From contig NC_085060.1 in the NCBI RefSeq assembly GCF_963662255.1, positions 6,511,630-6,575,629 of the forward strand: a DNA stretch of 64,000 nt, given 5' to 3'. The position numbers were made by a program, and so were the translations under genes. Origin of the DNA: Cinclus cinclus (taxonomy: Eukaryota; Chordata; Aves; Passeriformes; Cinclidae). This document shows, one piece after another, positions 1-12,300 of this stretch (positions are counted from its first letter, which is position 1; every line of letters begins with the position of its first letter). The notes under the pieces are model-generated. The model saw only the letters and a program-made list of their open reading frames with translations, ran no database searches and had not been told where the DNA came from.

Positions 1-934
1 GTGCAGCCTGGCCCGTCTGCCCAAGGAAGTTTATATGCCTGCCTGTCCCGCTGACTTGAGGACCATGGAGCATAGTTTTCCTTTCTCTCCTCTAACCTCA
101 TGTATGACACAATTTGGGAGGGACAACTGTAGTTCTGAAACTTGCTGGCTCTGTCTTCAGTGAACTGTAATTAATATCAGCTGTAGCCACTCAGGGCATG
201 TGCTTAGCCAAAATGCACCCACCACACTGCCCTTTTGACAACACCTATATTTTCTTAATCAATTCAATTATGCTATGTTTTATTTGTGGAGCATTTGAGT
301 GGTTGTTGTGTTACCTACAGAAACTGGCCTGTTTATGAACTTCGTTGTGACTAGCCCTGGGTTTAAACAGTGTGTAATAGCAGCTGGGAAGTGTAGTTTA
401 CTGCAGTCAGGCCATTGCACGTAAGATGTCCGAGATCAGATGCTCTTCTGCTCTTTGCCTCCCTTGTCTCAAAAAGAATTCTTTCTGAGCTTTTTAGGCA
501 AAGAGAAACAACCAAGACGAAGATACAACACAATGCTGGAGACAACTATTACTGTCTCTCTGAATATTTATTATACTAAAAACAAAGATAAGCGAGAAAG
601 AAGCAGCGTCTCCCATAAAACACACTCATTAGAAGGGCATTTACAAGCTCTGCCTAAACTAGCACTTGTGCAGTTCCTTGGTTTTAGTGATTTTCCCCCT
701 GCTCCAATGAGCTCAAGCCCCAGTGTGCTCCTGTCAGGCTTGCTGGGGCAGCAGTTCCCTGCAGTGGGAAGGAGCAGGTGTGTGCTGCTCCTCTGCTGGT
801 GTTTCGTAGCCATGGGCACCCAGGTTGCTTCTTAAAAGATAATTGGGACATGAGTGTACAAGTGATTAATAAACACATTGATACAAAAACTGGATAGTTT
901 TTGCTTTCAAGGTTTGGTAGGCAAGTTTCACTGG

Positions 935-1025
935 AGACTTGGATTTCCTTGGTTAAATACAGACTTTCTGAGTAAGTCTGTGCAAGTCACCTGATTTCTC
1001 GGTCCCTCATTTTAAAGTGGAATCA
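935..1025 (+). repeat. MIR-like ancient SINE fragment
   Basis: The stretch ends with a run resembling the MIR core and tail: 'gcaagtcacctgatttctc' followed by 'ccctcattttaaagtgg', compared with the usual 'gggcaagtcacttaacctctctg...cctcagtttcc.catctgtaaaatgggg'. The match is diverged, as expected of an old CORE-SINE relic in an amniote genome. No target duplication is visible. The assignment rests on remembered consensus only. Confidence 0.45.
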
Positions 1026-2064
1026 AAAGGGCTCTGAGGCTATGACATTGCTCACCACAGTAAAAGCCTATGGCCAGTGCTACAAGAGGATGCTGTGGTG
1101 CTGTCCCTGCTCTCTGCTACACCAGGCATTCATGCTGCAAGGCCATTCCAGATTTTTCTGGACCTTCCTCTTGTTTATTTTGCTATTCTGCAGTCTTGAG
1201 TAGGGCTGCATCTTGCCACCATGCACTCCCACTGGTTGCACACAGTGCTGTACAGGAGGGCCCCTTCCTGCTTGGGCTTTGCAGGTAAAACCCTGCTCTA
1301 TCCATACAGCTTGGCAGGCTGATCATGGAGGTAAAGCCAGTTGCCCTCTGATGAAGACATGGATGGTCACATTTTTCAAGAGTAAAACCTGTCCCCACTT
1401 GCATTCTGAGGAAGTCCTGCCTGCGGGGTTGTTAAGGTGCTCATCTGCGACCTAAGGGTGTGAGATGGTGGGGCCAATTCCTTGAGCAATTGCATCTCCA
1501 GGCTCAGTGGAGCAGATGTGACCATTTTTGGGCTCTCTTTCTTCTTTATGTACATGAATTTGTTTTCTAAACTTCCTCTGTCTTCCCTAGGAGATGACCC
1601 ATTCCTGGCCTCCTCCTCTTACTGCTATTCACACTCCTGGCAAGGCTGAGCAGACCAAGTTTTCTATCCCAAGCAAGGTACAAGTGGGCTATTACCAGTG
1701 ACCGAATTAGCATTCTGTTCTGTTGAGTGCTCTTTGCTGGAGAGTTTATTTTCGTTACTGGTCCCATTTAAAAAAAATCTGATACTATTTTTAGTTGGAA
1801 ATTCCCGATCACACTGTTCCTATTAGTAGAACTGCTTATTTAAAGCTGCAGAAGACCCAGTGGAAGCAAAGTTTTTATCTCTGTTGTTATAGGAGTCTTT
1901 CCACATCAAGTAAAATATATTTTGTATGGGTTTTTGTTTTCAATTTAGCTATTAAAATGAAGGTATTCTCATGAGAAACATACATTTAAAAAGTATGATA
2001 AAATAGGTGGAACTTACCAAAGCAATTTATCCCTTTGACATTCAAATTTAAAGTTCCATGTTTA

Positions 2065-2142
2065 CTCTTAGGGCATTATTTACTTCACAAGGGACTGACT
2101 GACAGCACAATATAATATTAGGAACTAGTAATGCCCTAAGAG
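2065..2142. repeat. Inverted repeat, 14-bp perfect arms, 50-nt spacer
   Basis: CTCTTAGGGCATTA at 2065-2078 is the exact reverse complement of TAATGCCCTAAGAG at 2129-2142. The 50-nt spacer is AT-rich. The shape is that of a very small terminal-inverted-repeat element or a stem-loop. I see no target-site duplication flanking it and do not recognise a family. Confidence 0.6.
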
Positions 2143-2998
2143 GAAGTGCAGTGAGGGCTTTAATGACTTTACCATCCTACAGAGCTAACACTTCCAGCAA
2201 AGTAGTGTCTGGCTGTAGGAAGAAGTTGTAAATAACACCTTAATTTCAATTTATCAAACTCGGCTTGCAAGGAAAGCTGATGACAATCACTGTGGACTAC
2301 AGAGCCTAGAGAAAAATTTAAGCCAGAAAACACTGTGGCATAAAGGAAACAGCTTAGTTATTGTGAGCCAACAAGAATTCTAGCATTAGCATACTCAGTG
2401 TTGCAAGGCAGATTCTTTGCTGAATTTTGGTTTTGTTGTACTTCCATTGATTTCATTGGATTTGGACCAATTCCCATCAGGTGAAGATCTACTTCCCTTG
2501 TCTTTATCAAATCCTGTGTGTCACAGTCCAAATAAAACCAGTGACCGCCCATAAAAGATCACTGTATTTCCAGGCAGTGAGATCAAACAAAAGAAAGGCA
2601 ATGGCACTGAATTTAATGTGTAGCTGCATTCATGCTGTGTTCTAAATTTACATCCTGGATGGCTCCTGCATACATCCATGGCCAAGCCTGGGAAAAGCTT
2701 GGGCTGCTGTGGGTGTAAATCTGTGTGGTGTCTCCATAAAGCAGGGGTGTAGATTTACAGCAGCTGAGGACATACTCTTGCCTGAGCTCTGAAGGGTCCC
2801 TCAGTGGTGCTCTGTCTCCACAGTTAATGTTTTTTTTAAACTAATGTCACTGGTGCTGCCTTAACAATCCCATGATCCCTTCCCTGTGCCATCTCCTTCC
2901 CTGTTGGTGTAACACCAGTGCCCTTAGCCTGGCAAGCCAAGATGTATCTTACCTTCTGATTTAGCTAATGCTGACATTTTGTGTGTTCTTCTTTGTAG

Positions 2999-3035
2999 GA
3001 CTCCCAACATCTGACCTCAGGATACAATGTACAAA
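2999..3035 (+). CDS. AFF2: AFF2 micro-exon 1 of window (37 nt): DSQHLTSGYNVQ(K)
   Basis: The exon is bounded by an acceptor 'ttcttctttgtag' and a donor AAA|GTAGGT. Read in phase 0 it gives DSQHLTSGYNVQ plus the first base of a Lys codon. Human AFF2 (from memory) has ESQHLTPGFTLQK here, so identity is clear. AFF2 is a nuclear AF4/FMR2-family scaffold found in super-elongation-complex-like assemblies with P-TEFb and ELL proteins, and it has also been linked to RNA binding and splicing. By alignment with AFF4 this piece follows the conserved EIL motif in the ELL-binding segment (inference). The neighbour is the next exon, only 273 bp downstream. Length 37 is not a multiple of three, so skipping this exon alone would shift the frame. 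AFF3 is less likely because the later exon residues fit AFF2 better. Confidence 0.9.
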
Positions 3036-3308
3036 GTAGGTCTTTATCACCCTAGTCCTAACAATCAGGGTTGTTTTTTTGTTTTTTTTTTTGTTTTGGG
3101 GGTTTTTTTGTCTGTTTAACGTCATTAAAACAAAGGCTAAAAAATTAATTTCTGTGGTGCTAAAGCAGATCAGTTCCATTTTTTATTACATGTTATGCAT
3201 TGTGGCATGTTGTGAAACTAAGTATAATTAGATGGGCTGACAGCTTTGGGTGCATTTTAATTCTACAGTAGTCTTTTGACATTTCAAAATGTGTTTCTTT
3301 GTTTGCAG
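3036..3308 (+). other. AFF2: AFF2 short intron (273 bp)
   Basis: This very short intron separates two micro-exons, beginning GTAGGT and ending TTTGCAG. It carries a T-rich tract at about 3071-3113 interrupted by a GGGGG run, roughly 195 bases before the acceptor. It has no coding content. The contrast with the neighbouring 34-kb intron is striking and suggests that the two exons are recognised together. Confidence 0.85.
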
Positions 3309-3360
3309 AGTGGAGTGATCCAGCAGGGAAAGTTGCAACTAAGTCAGTGCCACAAAAGTC
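3309..3360 (+). CDS. AFF2: AFF2 micro-exon 2 of window (52 nt): (K)WSDPAGKVATKSVPQK(S)
   Basis: The acceptor is 'tttctttgtttgcag' and the donor is TC|GTAAGT, a strong consensus. The first two bases complete the Lys codon begun in the preceding exon. The exon then reads WSDPAGKVATKSVPQK, with two bases of a Ser codon left over. Human AFF2 (from memory) has QKWNDPTTRASTKSVSFKS, so W.DP, ATKSV and the terminal K(S) line up. The segment is basic and Ser/Thr-bearing, with no enzymatic domain, as expected of the disordered central region of this scaffold. The 52-nt length means skipping it alone shifts the frame. Confidence 0.92.
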
Positions 3361-6300
3361 GTAAGTATTGCTATTTCAAGCTTTAAATCTCATTTTAAAT
3401 TTATCATAAAGAATGAGCTTATTTCTCCAAAGGTAACTAAAACCTACCTCTGCTCATAAGCTTTTGCTGGTGTTCAGGTCTTCTCTGTAGTCCTTAAAAA
3501 TTAGCCATAAACCAGTTTTATACTTCCAGTGCTGATTACTGTTTTTTCTTTTTAAGCATTAACTAACAGAGGTATGTGTGAAAGATGAGTTTATTAAGCA
3601 GAAATAATGCTGATTTTAGTTTGACAGCTTGCCAAAATTAAATCACTTTTATGCTTCTCTCATCAGATACTAAGCCTCTTACAATAGAAAATGCAACCCA
3701 ATGAGCAGATGATGCAGGAATTTTTACATTCATGCAGTGAGAGAGCAAAACACATAATACGGAATGATTCTGCTAGCTGGTGTTGAAAAGCTGGTCTTGA
3801 GTTTCATATGCTTTGAAACAGATGAAAATCACAGATGATCTATAAATATGACAGTTGAAAATTGTGAAAGAGCTAATTCTTCATTGTGTTAAACCATTTT
3901 TCTTTGGTGCTTCTCTGGTGTAAGGCTGCAGTAGTGTAGCAGTGAGTGGAGATTGAATCGGGTTTGTTTTTTTCTTATCCTAGGTACTCTAATTTCCAAA
4001 CAGGAGCTAAATAAGAACTTTGAACAGTAGGCTTTTGTTTTATACTTACAAAAATATATGGGTCTGATTTCAGTTCAGAGATGCTGGGCTTTTTAGTGTT
4101 AAGTGTTCTAAAGTACTGAATGCAGAACTGCACTAGCTTAACTGACAGTTGTGTAAATACAATATGTTCATTTGAAATTACTTCCAAATTATTCTAGTGG
4201 TTGCCCTTAATCTACTAAAGACACAATTTTAAAAATCCCATTAGGGGAAGAAAAATCAGTGTGGAGATACACAAGTTTTAAAAATGAATTTAAAAATACT
4301 GATTCTTAGTGCAAATTTGTATGCACAAAAGGGCTTGTTGGAGTTCAGTGATGTGTGAGAGACACAGGACTAGAGTAGATGTGGGTGCTGAAGCCACTGA
4401 TGTATTCAGAAGGTTCTGAAGGTCAAGTTCTTTCCTCATAAACTCAAGTCATGGAAGTATTCATCCAAATACAGTTGGTTGAGTAAACCCTTACAAAATT
4501 GTGGCTGAGCAAATGGTCAGATTTTAAAATTAAATATTTTTTTCAGGTTAAATGAGAATTGGATAGGAATGCTACTGATATTTAGATTAATTTGCATGAT
4601 TACCATGTATTTATTAAACTTAGTAACAAATTAATTTTTGTGCTTTGGTTGGTTTGGTTTCCAGTAATGAGTTGGTTTTTTTGTGAAGACTCTAGCCAGT
4701 GTACCCACAGTTCTTGGTAACAGAATTGGTGCATTCATGTTTCAGAACATCAAAGTGATCCAAATCTAACATCAAGCACATTCCATAATTTAAAAAAAAA
4801 AAGTGTTATTACATCTTAATATTATTTTTCTCTAAAAGCAAATGTATTTGGATTTCATTGTGAAAAATATTTCAGTGAGTGTACCATAAAAGACAGTATT
4901 TCAATAGTTTGTAACCAACAGTAATAGACTTGTCAATCATGGTTTATTGTTATAAGCTAAATTTCAGAAGAACAGTGCTTCAGAGCTCAGTGGTATATAG
5001 TGCATTTAATGGGACCGGAGCTCTCTATAGGAAGCCTGATATAAAACCCGAAGACACTCAGTACATTTTATGAACCAGTTGTTCTCTGTTCTGCTGCTTG
5101 ATCTAAAGTTCCAGTACTATCAATCAGATTTCTGCTGCAATGAACTGCCTTCTTACAGTACGTGATAGATTTTACACATGAGAGATCAGAGCTGCAATAA
5201 AAATACTTTTATTTTTAGCTTCCAAATGAAGATCAGCTAACCCATTAGAATCACTTTTTCTCTTTTACTGCAGAAAAATTGTTAAGGCAGCTTCTAAGAA
5301 TTTCCACAGGGCTTTGGGAGGTGAGAAGGCTGTCCACTGTGAGGCTTGGTATTACAAGGCCAATGTGTTCTTTCAATCTGTGTGTGTGCAGCTACCACCA
5401 CCTTCACGGGAATTGCAGTACTTGAGCACATAATGAAATTAAAGCAGTAGTGGAGCAGAAAGACCTAATGGTATCAAGTCGAGCTGGATAGTGCAGTCCA
5501 AACAAACCCTGATAGATAGACAGCTCCTGCAGTCATTGTGTATTTAATGATGGAGTGTTTATCAGATTACAGTTGTATAAAGGAGGATTTAGTCTTTCTA
5601 ACATTTGTCGGTTTTGGGGATATTGGAGTGTATGAGTGAAATGGCAGTCCAGCTTATCCCCAGTAACATCTGTTGCTATGCTCTCAGCCACACAGTGTGT
5701 GTGGCTTTAAAACTCTTTAAAACAGACTTTAAAACTCTATCCCCCACCAAATAAGTATTTTGTCAATAGGATCTGTCATCCATCTGTTTGATCAAATCTG
5801 GCCGAATTTTACTCTGTTCGTCTGTATGCATTGTTAGAGTCATTTTAACCAGGATATGTTTCTAGCTGTTACCCAACTTTTTAAGTTCATCTGCAATTTA
5901 AGTGAAACTTAAATTATCTTTTCCATTCACATTGGTCCTAGTGACGGTCCTGTAGATTCCAGTGGCTTTGTTAAAGATCCAAAGGAGTTGGTAGTAATGT
6001 GCTTGCATTCACCATATCACTGAGTTATACCATGAGTAGTTGAGGGGTGAATGTAGAACAGAGATACTTTACCTTCATGATGCTGCATCCTGCTCCAGCA
6101 GCCAAGCTTTCTGTAAATCACTACAGAGTTCGGGTGTAGGGACACTGGCATCATAGAAGATCAGACTGAAAGGATGTATGATTTTTGCAAGATAACCTTT
6201 CAGGTGCACACTTCCAGGGGAAAAATGAAGGTGACATACTGCAAGGTGGATTAATTTACCAGTGTGGTGCTAATGTAGGGGGATGCAAGACGTATGGCTT

Positions 6301-9300
6301 CTTGTCCAAGTAAAGCTTTCTGAAATACAAGTTTCATCCTTTTCTATTGTTTCAATATACTTTGTTTCATCCACATGCTGAATAAACCCAATCCGCAGTG
6401 CAGCAGGTAAAATAAAAGAATAGTTAGGATTGTGTCTAAATTCTGCACCTATGTTGTACATGAGAACATGTGCTTATTAACTAACCTCAGATCCTAAATT
6501 ACACTGAAAAATCCTGAAAATGAAATTTTGAACACTGATGTGCATGCATGTATGTGTACTCTGGTGAATTTTCACAGCTGAAATCAGGCTATTTTAAACT
6601 GCTGTACTTGGTTTCCCTTCTTGTGATTTCAAATTCACTGTAAATCTCTGCTGGGCACTGAGCAGTCAGTTTTCTGCCAGTCTGCTCTGATTTGTTTGTT
6701 ATGAAGCATAGTAAGCAGGAACAGATAAGGTGCAACCAATTGCACTGCAAAGGATTTTCTGTCAGCTGCCATGAATTTGAGGGGATGGACTCAGCTCATG
6801 ACTTGGGTTTCTGTTATATAATTGCCATTGCAAATATGTCATCCTCAAACATCCAGTCCTTTTGTTCTGTTTTGGTTGTTAGCATTTGGCCTTTGTCCAG
6901 TTGGATACTACCCAGAACCTTTTTAATCAAGCACATCCTGTGTTTCAAAATCATGCTGCAGAGTAGACTTGAGTCGTTTCCATAAAAGCCTAGCTTAGAA
7001 GAAGAATGTAATAATAATGGTATTCTTCCCCTGTCATAAAATTACTTCCTATACTTACTGTATTAATACAGTATTAAAAGGCCCTTCTCATGGGCTCAGT
7101 AAACTACCGGAAACCATTAAAAACTTAGAGTAGCAAATTTTTATGGATCAGACAAAACCAACTTGTTTTATCTTTATGGAGTTTTTGTTATCCATCATAC
7201 TTAATGATACACAACCTGTGTGGGGACTAGAAAGCAGCTAAATACAGTGAGCTTAAAACTAAAGCAAGCAGCTGAAAATCTTTTTGTGATATTGCAGCAA
7301 GGATTTTCCTAAGTGTGTTCAACACTGCTTTCAGTTGAGCCAGGATTTCACTTCACAGTTCCAAAAAATTTCAAAAAAACCTTTTCTAATCCCAAATATT
7401 ATCATAATACTTGATGGAAGCATGTTTGAAAATGGAAATGTGCTTCTCAACATCTAAATACTTTTTATAAGTATCTAATGGCTTTTTGGAAAATCTCCTC
7501 TGTGTCAGGGGACAGTCACCTGGGAACATAGAAAACAAAATTTGGCAGCATGTGCAAGCTATGAATTAAAGGTAATTCTCGGTTTGAAATGAATCAGCGT
7601 GAGGTCCTTATGGAGAGTAATCAGACATCAAGAGGATTTTACACCAAGTATTGAATATTGCAACAACAAGTAATGTTGTTATACACAACTGTTCAGAACA
7701 TTCAAATCAAGAAGCACTGATGAATTCTTAACCTGGAAAGAAATCAGTTAACAACAGCAAAAAAAGGGATTCATTCAGGGCTCATGCATAATTTCCAAAA
7801 ATGTACCAGGAACCAAAAATGTAACATTCATCTCCAACTGGCATAGGAAGCAGATTTCTATTTATGTATCAACTCTCTATCAGTATTGCAGTCACAATGC
7901 AGCCCAGGTGTAATACACAGGAGAAGCTCACATGTTCGTATCACTAATTACAGTTTTTAGCTGACCATAACAAAGCGTGAGCACACTAGTTGAGCTCGCA
8001 GTGGTGTCAGCCAGCTGTTTGTTAGAAGTAGGAAGTTCCAAAGATATTCCCTCTGGGTAAACTGAGAAAGTCATGACTACAAGGGCCTCGCACTGCCATG
8101 TACAAATTATGATAAGTGAAACAACAGTGGCATGTAATTGGAACTCTGTTAATCTTTAGAGAGCTCCAGTGCACTGTATTAAAGGGACAAACAGCAGATG
8201 AAAATAGAAGGGTCTTTTCAGAAATGTCAGTCATCTTTCATATTTACTGTTTTGTTTTGTAAGCTAGAAGGTTTTTTTTAATTGTTTGACCTCATAAGTT
8301 CTTGGGTTTGAAACAATGATAGTCAAGACTGTTGTTTTGTTCCTCACTCCTACAGGCTTTGTCTTTTGAGCAAAGTATGAAGTAATTTGGAATAAAATAT
8401 ACAAGTGTTTCCTATGGACAGTTGCCTATAGAAGCAAACTTGGGAAATATTTCAGCTGATGTGAAATATGTGAAAATCCAGTATCATAATTAAAAGCCTT
8501 GTATCTTTGAAGATAAGCTCATTATTCAAAATAATTTCTAAATTAGGCTTTTAATTTGTTTTCATTATTCAGCTGGCTCACATACAGTTTAACTTCCCTG
8601 TCAAAATAAAGTTATTTCCTAATACATTCTTTTCCATGATCTCTTTCTCCTGACATGTTTATAAATCGGTTTTAAAAATTGTGGGAACGGAACTAAATTA
8701 ACTCTGTAGTACTTTGCTGATCAATTTTTAATAATTTTTCTTGCCTATCAGAGACTTACTGCCTTTGAGACTGCCTGAAAACAGCTAACCAACTGTATTC
8801 TTGCCAGCATTGCTGATTGTGACTCAAGTGAGCACTGAACCATTTGAATTTCCTCTGATACTGTATAACCCCACCATTAAAAATTCAACATTTATTTGCC
8901 CTAACTAATGAGTAGCAGTTGAAATACTTGTTCTCAAGCAGGATGCACTCCTGTGTCACTGCCGAGTGTGTGCAGTCACTGAACTGCGACCACTGAAATG
9001 TCAGCATTAATAGAGAGAGGTAAATGACACAGTAACATGTTTGGATTCCTGATGTATTTCCCTGTCTGCTGCATATCAATTCCCATTTTGGAAAGTGGTT
9101 AGACTGCAAATCTGCCACAGGTTTCCCTGTATTTAAAGAGCTTTTTTACAGGCGGCAGCATATGTTGTGCCTTTATGGCTTAAGGCCAGTCTCAAATTGA
9201 CCTCCCAATTTACATTTCTGTGGGATGGACTCACTTCCGAACTTCAGCACAACTTCAAACATTCATTTTGAAAAGCAAATGTTCTCAGTAAATCCAGAAA

Positions 9301-12300
9301 TGTAAGCCAGGGTAGAGCAGAGGAAACTACCACACTCAGTCCCTCTCCCACCCATTTGTTTTGTGACCCCCACAGCTGCTGATAAAAGACATACAAATGA
9401 ACTTCTTGCTTGGCTTTCTGGCTGCCATAATTTGGACATCACCATGCTCCCTTTGTCTTAACTCTGATCTGTCAGTAAATTTCTGGTCCAGAGCCAAGCC
9501 ATTTTTCTCTCTGGCTTTTTTCTTCCTGATGCCCTTTGCTCCAGTCCCTTTCATTCTTCCTGTCATGGCTAACTGACTTTGTAGACTTTAGTAGCCTGAG
9601 ACAGAGAAAATTGTCACCCAGATTCATCTGCACCATGCTGCAAAATAGTTATAATCAGAAATGGGTGAAAAGTTCGAGAGAAGAATGGATTTTGCCAGGA
9701 AGCTTGTTATTCATAATACCAGAGTGGGCTTGAAATTCCCAATTTGTGTCCTAAATACCCTAGGTAAGACTAACAGCCACCTTTCCTAATATTCCAAATT
9801 AATCTTTTGCATCTTTCCTCGAAATCCCTCTGACAGCCCCAATAATCCACCACATTTTTCTCAGCTTCACAGTCTCTATCCAGAGGAACTTCTATTGCTA
9901 CTATTATCCTTTGGGCAGAGGGCTCAGCAGGGCTCCAAAGCCTATCAATTTTCTGGCCAGAAGGCTTATTTTTATGAAGTGAAGTTCTCACAACACCCCA
10001 CGGGGCTAGGCCACGTTCACTGCATTATCCTCTGTCTTGGATAGCCCTTGGAGCCACAGATTCAGAACAGTTGTACCTTACAAATACATCCTCCCAAACT
10101 ACAAAAAAGGAAAATATTCCCCGCTGCTGGACTAATTACTGCTTTAAATTCCCAGAGGAAGAGCTGCCTCACTCGTGTCCATGCATCTCAGAAAAATGTG
10201 TTTTGGGACTTTCCTAATGCTGCAAATGCAGCTTTCCAAGAAAATGATGTAGCCCAGGAGGAGGAGGGAGATGTCTGTAGCCTTACTTCACTAGGTACAA
10301 ACCAATTGTTTCATTAATATCCACGTTCTGGAAACATAGGAGAAAGTGATTTGACTTTAACGAAATCATCCCTTACTGTAAAGTCTTGTTTAGTCAAAAT
10401 GCTTCACAAAAAGATCCTTAGAGGTTTGGAAAGAAAGATGTTGACTCATCTACCTCACATTGTCAAGAAAGATGTAAGTGCAGCTGTCAGGCTCATCTGA
10501 GTCTGCAGAAGCAGAAAATGTCTGCAGTAATTACAGGATTGCTTTCACAGCTATTTACCTGTTAGATTCTAATAAGTGTTTGCTTCTTTGGGTGTCCCTG
10601 CTTACTTAAATGCACACAACTGTGTTTTAAGGACATACATGTGCTTTTTTGCCCAGAGAGGAATGCGAATCAGTGTTGCCCATATTTGATGTAGCATGAA
10701 TTTCAATAGTTCCAGACAAATTCGAAAGCCTATACAAATCATAGAGCTTCAAGTCTGCCTGTGTGCTAGACTGGAATTTTTTGTTTGGTCAGACCTTTAT
10801 CTCAGCTTCTTTTTGTGGCTCCTTATGGGGAGATTGAAGAGGAACTGAAACTGGTGACCTGTCTTGACCTTTAGTACTGGATTAAAATTCCAACTTGCTG
10901 CCATGGCAACGGGCCTTGAAAATTAGATCCTGACAGAAGCAGGGAGAAACTTAAAACTGCAACTGCTGCACTGAACTGAAGAAAGGTTGCTTACAAATGT
11001 CAGTGACAGGCTCTTAATTGAAATAATCTGCCTTTCCCTGTACCCAAAAAAAAAAAAAATAAATAAAAAAAAGAGAGAGAGAAATGGAAGGCAAAAATCA
11101 AGCAAACAAGCAAGATGAAAAAATATAAAATTTTGACTTGATTTTTTTTAAGAAATCTATTACAATTCAGGGGTCATGCTGCTGAATCCAGCAGACTCTG
11201 ACATTTGAGGTGGCAGCAAGTGAACTTGCATGATGAGAAGGGAGCCAGACATGCACTTGCAAAGGTCTGAACCCCCCAGACCAGACTGGCAGCAGGAGCC
11301 AGACAGTGGCCAGTGTTAAATCACAGGTTAACTTTCTATTTTCTTCGCCTTTAACCTGACACCAGGGATCAAAAGAGACATCACAGTGTCTCCTCTGACT
11401 CCAAGGATCCATGCAATTATCTGTTCTGTAGATGGAAAGGGATAAACATAAGCTAGATAGTGCTATTTCAGATCAAGTGTGATAAAAGTTACTCATTTTC
11501 CAATCTAATCAATGCAACAGTCAGGGAGATAATAGTGCAAGTCCTTCACTAGTAAAGGAGGTTGTTTTTTTCCCCATGGAGAGCAGAATGCAGCTGTAGC
11601 CTGGAAGGAGAAGGTGCTCAGTTTCCTGCTCTTTTTCCCTTTATCCAGGAATTCCCCTCATCTCAAAATCAAATAATCATGAAGGTCAGTTTGCAGCACA
11701 ATCTCATGCAAACCTGTGGCTTTCCTCACTCTGCCCAGGGTCCTGAGGATGCTCTGAGGGCCCTGCTCACCTTCCCAAGGTCGCAAAGGACCAGAACAGC
11801 CCCCATAACACAGGGGAGTGCTGCAACCTAGCAGCAACTAGGCCTATTTTTCTAGAGGTCTGGTAGGGATTGCTGGCTTCTTGACCAAAAAAAAGCCACA
11901 GCAAAACCCATAAAAATGTAGATTTTCCATATCAGAAAAAGGATGTTTCTTAATGGACAAATGGTGTTGAATTGGATTAGTTGTTCTGTAGAGTTAGATA
12001 ACTGCTGCTGAATCAGATTAGATTGTAGGTACCACATAGAGCTAGATGAAAGTTTAACCACTGCAGGTAAAATTTTGGAAGAGATCGTTTTCCCAAAGCT
12101 TATGTCCAAATCCCATGACCGTGTTCAGAGTCTAAGTTTAAGTCGAAGGCATGCACAGAAAAATACTGCCTTTGGTTTTCTTAAGACTGTACTGCCCAGG
12201 TACTGGATTTGTTATGTATTGGTGTAGCATAGAATTATAGGATCAGAGGAAATGTTGTGGATGTCTACGAGTGCAAAATTTTGCTTGATGGGGTTTGTAT

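Larger units (their letters stand above)
1..2998 (+). other. AFF2: AFF2 intron (3' part), upstream of first visible exon
   Basis: No exon of the AFF2 segment that precedes SQHLT (the part ending ...VEEILR in human, from memory) could be found here by eye, so this is read as the 3' end of a long intron. It ends in a good acceptor (pyrimidine-rich tract then TAG at 2996-2998). Inside are a MIR-like fragment (about 935-1025) and an inverted repeat with 14-bp arms (2065-2142). The rest shows no recognisable gene. Open frames around 440-835 and 1070-1455 lack splice context, known motifs or family similarity. Confidence 0.7.

Noticed and set aside
11046..11082. A-rich tract considered as the poly(A) tail of a processed pseudogene
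   Set aside because: No coding similarity upstream and no flanking direct repeats. It reads as simple low-complexity DNA.
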